Positions 1-7,266 of a DNA stretch of 64,000 nt are shown here, piece after piece; the first letter of the stretch is position 1, and every line of letters starts with the position of its first letter. Source of the stretch: Thalassobacillus pellis (GTDB lineage Bacteria > Bacillota > Bacilli > Bacillales > Halobacillaceae); assembly GCF_016908295.1 (NCBI RefSeq), contig NZ_JAFBDO010000003.1, forward strand, positions 62,001 to 126,000. The letters are read 5' to 3'. The translations under genes were made by a program, and so were the position numbers. The notes below the pieces were generated by a model, which saw only the letters and a list, made by a program, of their open reading frames with translations, was not told where the DNA came from and made no database searches.

Positions 1-810
1 GCTAATATTCTGAAGTACACCTTTATATGGGGTTATTTCGCCATCACATTTGGATTGTTTGTGTGGGTGCTAATGACTTCGTTTAAAGATAACCGGGAAA
101 TTTTCTCCAGTCCGTTTGGGCTGCCAGAATCAATAGAATTCAGTAACTATATTTTTGCCTTATTTGAAGTCAACATGTCTATGTACTTGTGGAATAGTCT
201 TCTGGTGGCATTAGCTACTGTTCTTTTTTGCTTTATATTAGGTTCAACTGTTTCGTTTGTATTGAGTCGATTCAAATTTAGAGGCAATTTCTTTATTTAC
301 ATGCTTTTTATAATTGGTCTGACTATCCCGCTTCAATCGTTAATATTTCCGATGTTCTTTAAAATGCATACCATCGGGCTCAGAGATACATTAATAGGCC
401 TTATTATAGTGTATACAGCTTTAAATTTACCGAAAACGGTGTTTCTGTTAGTGGGTTTTATGAAAGGTATACCAAAAGAGATGGAAGAAGCTGCAATTAT
501 AGACGGTTGTAATTACTGGCAGGTATTTTCAAAAGTGATCATACCAATGAGTAAACCTGCTTTAGCGACAGTGGGGATTCTTGTATTCATTTCCGCATGG
601 AATGAATATATTTTTGCGACTGTTTTAATTTCATCAGATGCCATCAGTACATTACCGCTAGGATTAGCAAGCTTCCAGTCCTCTCATCTAAGTGAATACG
701 GTCTGATAGCAGCTGGTGTGATTATTTCTATTATTCCAGTCTTAATCGTTTATATGATTTTCCAAGAGCAGATTATTAAAGGCATGGCTTCTGGAGCAGT
801 TAAAGGATAA
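1..810 (+). CDS. Sugar ABC transporter permease, MalG type (5' end outside window)
   Basis: This is an inner-membrane subunit of a carbohydrate ABC importer. The frame is open to the first base of the window, so the N-terminus is missing; the TTG at 55 is only the first start-like codon and not the real start. The visible part holds about five to six membrane segments and the EAA loop near the C-terminal third (EEAAIIDGCNYWQV, then IPMSKPALATVG), which docks on the ATPase. The C-terminus QIIKGMASGAVKG is typical of MalG/LacG-like permeases. The substrate is probably an oligosaccharide, inferred from family and from the dehydrogenase that follows 193 bp later. A weak hairpin with a T-run lies just after the stop (about 817-841). 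The rest of the gap to 1003 shows no convincing gene. Confidence 0.9.
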   Translation, partial: ANILKYTFIWGYFAITFGLFVWVLMTSFKDNREIFSSPFGLPESIEFSNYIFALFEVNMSMYLWNSLLVALATVLFCFILGSTVSFVLSRFKFRGNFFIYMLFIIGLTIPLQSLIFPMFFKMHTIGLRDTLIGLIIVYTALNLPKTVFLLVGFMKGIPKEMEEAAIIDGCNYWQVFSKVIIPMSKPALATVGILVFISAWNEYIFATVLISSDAISTLPLGLASFQSSHLSEYGLIAAGVIISIIPVLIVYMIFQEQIIKGMASGAVKG

Positions 811-1003
811 TTTTTACCCTCAAGAAAACAAGGGAGTTTTTAAATGGACAGCCGACAAGTAAGATGTAGAAAATGCCCCCAGTAGAGTTGAACTATAGGA
901 TTTACAATAATGCTATGGAGCTTATGTAAATGTGGAAAATTTGTGCTTCCTTAACTAGAGGACGCTATAAGAGTTATAAATATTAGTTTAGGAGGAATGA
1001 AAC

Positions 1004-2143
1004 ATGTTTAACGTTGCTATTATTGGAACAGGAGCTATTGCGCCATCTCACATTAAGGGTTATAAAGAATTTTCTGAAGAGTGCAAAATTTCAGCACTCT
1101 GTGATCTTTATCCGGAAAAAGCAAAAAAAACATCCGAACAATTTGGCTTGGATGTAGATGTAGTCCAAGACTATCAGGAGCTCGTTTATCGAGATGATAT
1201 TGATTTAGTTTCTGTCTGCACTCCTCCTTATACACATGCAGACATTGCAATAGATTTTCTGAATGGGGGAAAGCACGTTATCGTCGAAAAACCAATGGCT
1301 TCATCTCTAGAAGAGTGTGATGCCATGAATAAAGCAGCAGAAAAAAACGGCAAGATTTTATCGATTATTGCTCAGAACCGATTCCGTTCTCCAATGATGA
1401 AGTTAAAACATGTGCTTGATACTGGGTTGATTGGCCCCGTTTTACATACTCAGGTCGATTCTTTCTGGTGGAGAGGCCATAGTTATTATGACTTATGGTG
1501 GAGAGGGACCTGGGAAAAAGAAGGTGGCGGCTGTACCTTGAACCATGCGGTCCATCATATAGATATTTTTCAGTGGATGAACGGAATGCCGGATGAAATA
1601 ACAGCTGTGTTTAGTAATACCGCCCATGATAATGCGGAAGTGGAAGATTTATCGGTTACAATTGGCCGATATGAAAATGGAGCACTTGCACAAATTACAA
1701 GCTCTGTGGTACATCATGGGGAGGAGCAACAGTTAGTATTCCAAGGTAAAAAAGCAAGGGTTTCCTCGCCGTGGAAGTTGAAAGCTTCCAAGTCAATGGA
1801 AAATGGTTTCCCAGAAGAAGATCGAGATTTAGAAGATAAGCTACAGCATGTCTATGACCAGCAACCTGATTTGGAATATGAAGGGCATCCAGGCCAGATA
1901 CTTGATGTACTGAAGACTTTAAAAGGTGATGGAGAAGTGCTTGTAGATGGCATTCAAGGCAGAAAAACGCTTGAGTTGATTACAGCAATTTATGAATCTT
2001 CTACTTTTAAACGGCCTGTAAAGTTGCCATTAAGTCCAGACAGTCCTTTTTATACAAGAGCTGGAGTGCTGGAACATGCACCTCATTTCTATGAAAAGAG
2101 CAAAACCATTAAAAACTTTACCAATAATAACATTACAACTTAG
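1004..2143 (+). CDS. Gfo/Idh/MocA family NAD(P)-dependent sugar dehydrogenase
   Basis: A 379-residue oxidoreductase of the glucose-fructose oxidoreductase / inositol dehydrogenase family. The N-terminal Rossmann fold starts with VAIIGTGAIAPSHIKGY (GxGxxA-type loop); the conserved EKPM motif, whose Lys is catalytic in the family, is near residue 98. The C-terminal alpha/beta domain has the expected length. The ATG at 1004 follows a clear AGGAGGA ribosome site. It lies downstream of the sugar permease on the same strand, so it probably oxidises or epimerises the imported sugar or cyclitol; the exact substrate cannot be read from sequence. Confidence 0.88.
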   Translation: MFNVAIIGTGAIAPSHIKGYKEFSEECKISALCDLYPEKAKKTSEQFGLDVDVVQDYQELVYRDDIDLVSVCTPPYTHADIAIDFLNGGKHVIVEKPMASSLEECDAMNKAAEKNGKILSIIAQNRFRSPMMKLKHVLDTGLIGPVLHTQVDSFWWRGHSYYDLWWRGTWEKEGGGCTLNHAVHHIDIFQWMNGMPDEITAVFSNTAHDNAEVEDLSVTIGRYENGALAQITSSVVHHGEEQQLVFQGKKARVSSPWKLKASKSMENGFPEEDRDLEDKLQHVYDQQPDLEYEGHPGQILDVLKTLKGDGEVLVDGIQGRKTLELITAIYESSTFKRPVKLPLSPDSPFYTRAGVLEHAPHFYEKSKTIKNFTNNNITT

Positions 2144-2378
2144 CCAGTCGAATTATCTAGCGAGAGATAATGATAAAGTAAAGTGATGGAATTAATTATG
2201 TTCCAATAAGGATATATGGCCGGTTGTAGAGAAGGTAGCTTTTCTAACTTGTGCCATTTATAAAGTTAGGACTAAGGATGTTGAATTTTAACAAGCAGAT
2301 GAAAAGAGAAAATATGTTAGATTTGTAGTATTTTTTGGAAGGTAACAATTAGTTTAAATACTATTTTGGCTATAAGTA

Positions 2379-2432
2379 CTAAAGACTCTTCATTTGATTT
2401 TTAGTTATACTATTCAAATGAAGAGTCTTTAG
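2379..2432. repeat. Perfect 19-bp inverted repeat, hairpin
   Basis: Bases 2379-2397 and 2414-2432 are exact reverse complements around a 16-nt loop. No good T-run follows on either strand (the plus side continues AGATTAAAA), so it is a poor classical terminator, though it lies between a plus-strand gene and a convergent minus-strand gene. It may still stop transcription from both sides. The rest of the 2144-2477 gap shows no gene. Confidence 0.7.
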
Positions 2433-2477
2433 ATTAAAAAAGAGATGGTGGGGTTACCATCTCCATTCAAAAAGTTC

Positions 2478-2966
2478 TTATTCGTTTTCCTCTAATGATT
2501 CGTCGTTCGTTTCTTCATTCATCCCAGATTCATCTTCATGGACTTCTATTTGGTCAGAAGCAGAACCCACGATGCTTTCTTTCAATTTACTATCTCGGAC
2601 TTTAATGCCCTGTTGTCCTCCCATCTCATCATTATTTTTTCCTGCAATGCCGCTGCGGCCATTTCCATCGGCAAACTGTGAATTCTTATTTTCAGATTCA
2701 CTATGGTCGATGGCATTTTGTCCACCCTGGTTGGCGTTGGCACCTACATCATTGTTAATCTGACCTCCACCCTCAGCTCGAGGTGCAATTTCCGGACTTA
2801 TACTGCCTTCATTTTTCGTGTCATATTGGATGATGACAATATTAAACGAACCTGTAATATTAATCGAACCGGGGGTTGAAGTATCTTCTGCTCCATTGTT
2901 CTCTTCCTGGTTTGTTTGTTGTTGGTTTTCTTGTTCTCGTTCATTATCTTTAGGATATAAAAACAT
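2478..2966 (-). CDS. Orphan low-complexity acidic protein
   Basis: I do not recognise this 162-residue protein. It has no Cys, very few aromatics, and is rich in Glu, Asn, Gly, Ser, Asp and Gln, so it is probably mostly disordered. One patch differs: around residues 34-47 a short beta-like stretch (GSINITGSFNIVIIQYD) reads as alternating hydrophobic residues. The start is well supported by GGAGGTGA seven bases before the ATG. No partner gene is adjacent. A role in the spore or as a hydrophilin would fit the composition but is only a guess. Confidence 0.7.
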   Translation of the reverse strand: MFLYPKDNEREQENQQQTNQEENNGAEDTSTPGSINITGSFNIVIIQYDTKNEGSISPEIAPRAEGGGQINNDVGANANQGGQNAIDHSESENKNSQFADGNGRSGIAGKNNDEMGGQQGIKVRDSKLKESIVGSASDQIEVHEDESGMNEETNDESLEENE

Positions 2967-3183
2967 AATTTCACCTCCATGTATTAGATTATGATTACGA
3001 TTAGGAAATGGTTGTACGATTTTACTAAGGTTGTACTGTTAGCATTGTTCAGCTGAATGGCCTAATGCTCGTCATTACGACAAACACTGTATTTTAGCTA
3101 TTATTCATGAAGGTAAATGCTTCTTCAGGAAAAAAACTACATTTCTGATAGATAAATATTGGAGACTTGGAATCATAAGCATG

Positions 3184-3229
3184 AAAAAAAGCCTTTCAAT
3201 AGTTTAAACTCAACTATTAAAGGCTTTCA
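3184..3229 (-). terminator. Rho-independent terminator
   Basis: An AAAGCCTTT-type stem with one bulge, followed on the minus strand by a run of seven T. It ends the YebE-like gene at 3251-3781. Confidence 0.8.
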
Positions 3230-3250
3230 AAATGGTAGTTTGAAATAATG

Positions 3251-3781
3251 TTATGATTTTTTCTTCTTTGTTTTTTTCATCGATTTTAGTAGATATCCAC
3301 CTTTAAACTTACGTGGTTCATAAGAAATGATGAAGGCATTTGGCTCATATTCCTCGATCATATCTGTTACATTATCTTCCAAGCTTCTTTTCGTCAAAAT
3401 CTGAAGCTGGTAACGGACACTATCTTTTCCCATTCCTTCAAATACGGTTACTCCGAAACCATTATTCCTAAGTGTGGAAACCAGTTCATTATTCATGTGC
3501 ATTAAGTTAACAGTAAGGTTTGTATATCCCAATGCCATTTTATTTTCAATGTAATTTCCTAAAAAGATTCCTGCTGCAAAGCCCAGGGCATAAACAAGCA
3601 TCTCCGGGATGCTTTGCTCTCCACTTAGGACAATGGATAAACCAAATACATAAATCAGAGCTTCCATAAATCCAAAAATAGAAGCAAATACGCTCATGTT
3701 TTTAACGACAAAAATAATTCGAAGAGATAATGTTGGCACTAATATGATTTGTAATAAAAAAATTAAAAGGATGCTCGACAT
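3251..3781 (-). CDS. yebE: UPF0316 membrane protein with DUF2179 domain (YebE-like)
   Basis: A 176-residue protein with an N-terminal membrane part of about three helices (residues 1-75) and a C-terminal soluble DUF2179 domain (about 80-165) that holds the family features GNYIENKMALGY and the TKRSLEDNV-to-ISYEPRKFKGG stretch. Length and order match UPF0316 proteins such as B. subtilis YebE. The tail is a Lys-rich basic stretch. DUF2179 is a predicted ligand-binding fold; no reaction is known. AAAGGA precedes the ATG. Upstream, TTGGAC (3824-3829) and GTCCAA (3841-3846) form a small inverted repeat that could be an operator. Confidence 0.87.
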   Translation of the reverse strand: MSSILLIFLLQIILVPTLSLRIIFVVKNMSVFASIFGFMEALIYVFGLSIVLSGEQSIPEMLVYALGFAAGIFLGNYIENKMALGYTNLTVNLMHMNNELVSTLRNNGFGVTVFEGMGKDSVRYQLQILTKRSLEDNVTDMIEEYEPNAFIISYEPRKFKGGYLLKSMKKTKKKKS

Positions 3782-4048
3782 TTGTATATCCTTTCTGAAA
3801 ATATCTTTTAGTTTACAATATGCTTGGACTAATTACATATGTCCAAACATTCATGTAAATTCACTTATCACATATTATCCCCCATATCCAGACATCATGT
3901 AAAGCGGAGCAAATTTACTATAAAGTGATTATCCTAACAAAATATTGTGCAAAAGACGCCGTTTTGAAATAATTGGTTATATGGAGAGCTCATGAAATAA
4001 ATAATGTCGCTATTTTATTGTAAAACTAATTACGGTAAGGTGATGAAA

Positions 4049-4252
4049 ATGATTGTTGGCAGGGTTTTATTCTTGTTAGGCATGGCTTTTGTCTTTTTTA
4101 GTATTGTTATGCTTGTAATGGTACCTTTTTCAAATGGTGGAGGAGGTTTCATTCCTCCATTGTTTGCATTGTTAAATGGCTTGATTGCAATGGGGGTAGG
4201 AGAGTTAGTGATAGAAGTAAATCATAGAAGGAAGATGGAGGCTGCCAAGTAA
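4049..4252 (+). CDS. Small two-helix membrane protein, unknown function
   Basis: A protein of about 67 residues with two hydrophobic segments (LFLLGMAFVFFSIVMLVMV and PPLFALLNGLIAMGVGELVI) separated by a Gly-rich loop, and a charged tail HRRKMEAAK. The frame is open from 4004, but AAGGTGAT lies just before the ATG at 4049, which I take as the start. I recognise no family. It stands alone between the YebE-like gene and the decayed lipoprotein gene. Confidence 0.6.
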   Translation: MIVGRVLFLLGMAFVFFSIVMLVMVPFSNGGGGFIPPLFALLNGLIAMGVGELVIEVNHRRKMEAAK

Positions 4253-4403
4253 TTTATTTTACTAACTGGGGGAGAAGAGTCGTACTTGCAATTGCTTTAT
4301 TTACCATATGTATTTATCTAATTTACACCGTTAATTAAAGTAATTATAAATACAAGCGCCTGAGTATGACGGATATCCGGAAAAGTATCAAACTACAATT
4401 ACC

Positions 4404-4441
4404 AGGGGCGATTCTCTAACCATAAGAAATCGCCCCTTTTT
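4404..4441 (+). terminator. Rho-independent terminator
   Basis: A GGGGCGATT stem pairs with AATCGCCCC and is followed by TTTTT. It lies 150 bp after the small membrane gene. The rest of the 4253-4643 gap is AT-rich and shows no gene. Confidence 0.75.
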
Positions 4442-4643
4442 ACTTCGAAGCAGTCAAAAATGTTTTATGAAACGAAGGCACAATAATTTCGTAAATATAT
4501 TAGGAGTGTAGTGGGAACTTAGCTGTTTTTACATTAGTTTTAAGTGAAAAAAAAATAACACATTAACGAAGAGACGATTCTATGCGAGTTTGTCTAAAAG
4601 TGCATGTAAGAGACAACATAAAAATTAGAATAGGAGACATGGC

Positions 4644-4795
4644 ATGAAAAAGGGTTATACTGGCCTGTATCACCTGTTTAATTTTAATTGGGTGCAGTGA
4701 ATATACGATGCGTCCGAAATCTTGGCGAAGTGACCGAAGTTACTGAAGAAAGCATCTCAATTAATGGCCCATTAAGAATGGAGGGAGTCCGTTGA
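4644..4795 (+). pseudogene. Frameshifted remnant of a small lipoprotein gene
   Basis: An ATG with a TAGGAG ribosome site opens a reading that soon stops. If one G of the AAAAAGGG run is dropped it becomes MKKVILACITCLILIGCSE, a textbook lipoprotein signal with lipobox LIGC. Farther on, a third frame reads VRNLGEVTEVTEESISING and continues to a TGA at 4793-4795. Two frame changes are therefore needed for about 50 codons. The final TGA overlaps the TTG start of the response regulator, so the intact ancestor was probably the first gene of that operon. A sequencing error could explain one shift, less likely two. Confidence 0.5.
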
Positions 4796-5481
4796 GGATC
4801 TTAGTTGTCGAAGATGATAAAACGATTGCTTCGGGACTTGAATACACGTTACAGAACGAAGGGTATGAAACCGTCATTTGTACAGACGCTGCCACCGCTG
4901 CAGAGGAAATAACCAGGCAGCTGCGCGAATTGGATCTTTGCTTGCTGGATTTGTCGCTGCCCGATGGCAGTGGTTATGATTTATGTGAATTGGTGAAAAA
5001 GCGTTCGGACAAGCCTGTCATTTTTTTAACAGCATTTGATGATGAAGTCAATGTAGTAATGGGACTAGACATGGGAGCAGATGATTACATAACGAAGCCT
5101 TTTCGAATAAGGGAGCTGCTTTCGAGAATAAAATCTGTCATGCGCCGATATCAGAAACAGGCACAATCGCAAACGATGGATCATGTTGATATTGGGCATA
5201 TTCGTGTCCATACGACTGAGGGCAAGGTATATAAAAATGGTGAGGAAGTATTTATGACAGCATTGGAATACCGGCTGTTATTGATGTTTGCCAATCATAT
5301 CGGACAAGTGTTGACTAGAGCGCAATTGCTGGAATGGATTTGGGATGTGGCTGGTGATTTTGTCAATGACAACACGCTTACAGTGTACATTAAAAGGCTC
5401 AGAGAGAAGCTTGAGGATGACCCTCGCCATCCGGAAATTATAAAAACAGTTCGTGGGCTGGGGTACAAGGTCGGTGATTAA
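4792..5481 (+). CDS. OmpR/PhoB-family response regulator
   Basis: A 229-residue two-component regulator. The receiver domain (1-115) has the acidic pocket D8/D9, phosphoacceptor D53 in LLDLSLPDG, switch Thr80 and Lys102 in YITKPF. The C-terminal winged helix (about 130-229) has the usual recognition region NTLTVYIKRLREKLE and ends RGLGYKVGD. The start is TTG at 4792 behind GGAGGGA. The kinase gene follows without a gap. It probably controls the ABC genes downstream, as in BceRS-type modules. Confidence 0.93.
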   Translation: MRILVVEDDKTIASGLEYTLQNEGYETVICTDAATAAEEITRQLRELDLCLLDLSLPDGSGYDLCELVKKRSDKPVIFLTAFDDEVNVVMGLDMGADDYITKPFRIRELLSRIKSVMRRYQKQAQSQTMDHVDIGHIRVHTTEGKVYKNGEEVFMTALEYRLLLMFANHIGQVLTRAQLLEWIWDVAGDFVNDNTLTVYIKRLREKLEDDPRHPEIIKTVRGLGYKVGD

Positions 5482-6486
5482 GTGTTAAGAAATAGGGAGA
5501 TTCAGATTCTTATTGCTCTTTTCTGTTTTGTGACTGTCATCGCTGCGGGGATAGGAGCTTTCATTTATTCTGCTTCGGTTGTCGTTTTTATTTTTATTCT
5601 GTCTGCTTTACTGGTGGTGATCAGCCTCCTCTTCACGGCTTTGCGTTATCGTGAAATCGCAAATTTGTCCAGCTATTTAAGAAAGATACAAAGTGGGGAT
5701 TACAGCCTGGATATCAGAGATAACCGCGAAGGGGAGCTTAGTATTTTGAAAAACGACATTTATAAAGTTACTTTGATGCTTTCAGAACAAGGGGAACTGT
5801 TGCAGAAGGATAAAACCAATCTGACTGATGCCATATCGGATATATCACATCAACTAAAAACCCCGCTTACCTCCATGACGGTCATGGCCGACTTGCTGAA
5901 TGATGTCGAGCTCGACAATAATAAGCGGATAGAGTTCACCCGAAATATTCAAATTCAATTAGAAAGACTGGAATGGCTCGTTTCGTCTTTATTGAAGCTT
6001 TCCAAAATTGACGCAGGAACACTGCTTTTCCAGCAGGAAAAGGTACGGGTAGCCGACGTGCTTCAAAAGGCGATGGAGCCTGTGCTTATTCCGATTGATG
6101 TGAAGCAACTCAACATAAGTATTACAGGTGCAGAGCAGGTTTATTTTACAGGGGATTTTAACTGGACGGTGGAAGCACTTCTCAACATTCTGAAAAATTC
6201 CGTGGGGCATACAGAAGAAAAAGGCGAAATTAATATTACTTTTTCTGAAAATGCCCTGTTTACGGAAATCACTATTCAGGATTCCGGAAAAGGTATTCCG
6301 AAAGAAGATCTTCCTTATATTTTCAAGCGGTTCTATAAAGGAAAAAATGCAGGAGAAGATAGCGTCGGGATCGGCCTTGCCATGGCTCACAGCATCATTA
6401 CTAACCAAAATGGGAGTATCGAAGTCTTCAGCAAAGAAGGAGAAGGGACCCGTTTCCAGGTGAAATTCTATAAACAAGTCATTTAA
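5482..6486 (+). CDS. Intramembrane-sensing histidine kinase
   Basis: A 334-residue sensor kinase. Two N-terminal membrane helices (about 8-30 and 33-54) are joined by only a few residues, so there is no real extracellular domain; such kinases usually sense through an ABC permease partner. A HAMP-like linker follows, then HisKA with H123 in DISHQLKTPLTS, and HATPase_c with the N box (LLNILKNSVGH), G1 (DSGKGIP) and G2 (GIGLAMAHSI). GTG start directly after the regulator's stop. It is shorter than kinases with a sensor domain, as expected. Confidence 0.92.
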   Translation: MLRNREIQILIALFCFVTVIAAGIGAFIYSASVVVFIFILSALLVVISLLFTALRYREIANLSSYLRKIQSGDYSLDIRDNREGELSILKNDIYKVTLMLSEQGELLQKDKTNLTDAISDISHQLKTPLTSMTVMADLLNDVELDNNKRIEFTRNIQIQLERLEWLVSSLLKLSKIDAGTLLFQQEKVRVADVLQKAMEPVLIPIDVKQLNISITGAEQVYFTGDFNWTVEALLNILKNSVGHTEEKGEINITFSENALFTEITIQDSGKGIPKEDLPYIFKRFYKGKNAGEDSVGIGLAMAHSIITNQNGSIEVFSKEGEGTRFQVKFYKQVI

Positions 6487-6582
6487 CGATATCATAGGTG
6501 ACGATATTGTCACTTTGGAGTCACCGGAGCGTCATTTTAGACAGATATACTGAAAGCACCAAATGAACATGGAGGTTTCAAT

Positions 6583-7266
6583 ATGGAGATTTTAAAAATA
6601 GAAAATCTGTCTAAAGTGTATGGTAAGGGGGAAACAGCGGTTAAAGCACTTGATGACGTTTCCTTTTCCGTAGACAAAGGAGAATTTGTGGTCATCATAG
6701 GGCCGTCTGGTTCAGGGAAGTCCACCCTGCTGCATCTTCTGGGTGGTGTCGATCAGCCGACAAGCGGCAAAGTCTGGGTTGATCAAACAGATATGTATGA
6801 GCTTGACGAATCGCAGCTTGCCATCTTCAGGAGAAGACAGATTGGGTTGGTATACCAATTTTATAACCTGATTCCCATTTTGACTGTGGAGGAAAACATC
6901 ACACTTCCCATGCTGTTGGATTCTCACAAAGTTGACCAGAAACAGTTCAAGGAGATTGTGAGGATTCTGGGGATTGAAGATCGGTTGAATTATCTTCCGA
7001 ATCAGCTATCAGGAGGACAACAGCAGAGGGTGTCGATTGGCAGGGCGTTAGTCAGTAATCCATCGATTGTCCTTGCCGATGAGCCAACAGGAAACCTCGA
7101 TAGTAAAAACAGTGAGGAAATCATGGAACTGCTAAAAATGTTCAATAAGACATACAACCAGACATTATTGGTTATCACCCATGATGAACGTATAGCTTTA
7201 CAAGCGGATCGTGTCATTTCCATTAAAGATGGAAGGATCGCCAATGATGAGGTGATCCGTCCGTGA
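6583..7266 (+). CDS. ABC transporter ATP-binding protein, MacB/LolD/BceA type
   Basis: A 227-residue ATPase with Walker A GPSGSGKST (about residues 44-52), Q-loop YQFYNLIP, signature LSGGQQQR, Walker B VLADEPTGNLDS and the switch His in ITHDE. The LADEPTGNLDS wording is typical of the group that works with FtsX-fold permeases (lipoprotein export, MacB, peptide-antibiotic resistance). The ATG at 6583 has GGAGG upstream. Its stop overlaps the permease start by four bases, so the two are translationally coupled. Confidence 0.95.
   Translation: MEILKIENLSKVYGKGETAVKALDDVSFSVDKGEFVVIIGPSGSGKSTLLHLLGGVDQPTSGKVWVDQTDMYELDESQLAIFRRRQIGLVYQFYNLIPILTVEENITLPMLLDSHKVDQKQFKEIVRILGIEDRLNYLPNQLSGGQQQRVSIGRALVSNPSIVLADEPTGNLDSKNSEEIMELLKMFNKTYNQTLLVITHDERIALQADRVISIKDGRIANDEVIRP

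Noticed and set aside
844-885. Short frame of 13 codons after the sugar permease
   Set aside because: Although AAGGGAG precedes the ATG, the peptide is very short and lacks any recognisable feature.
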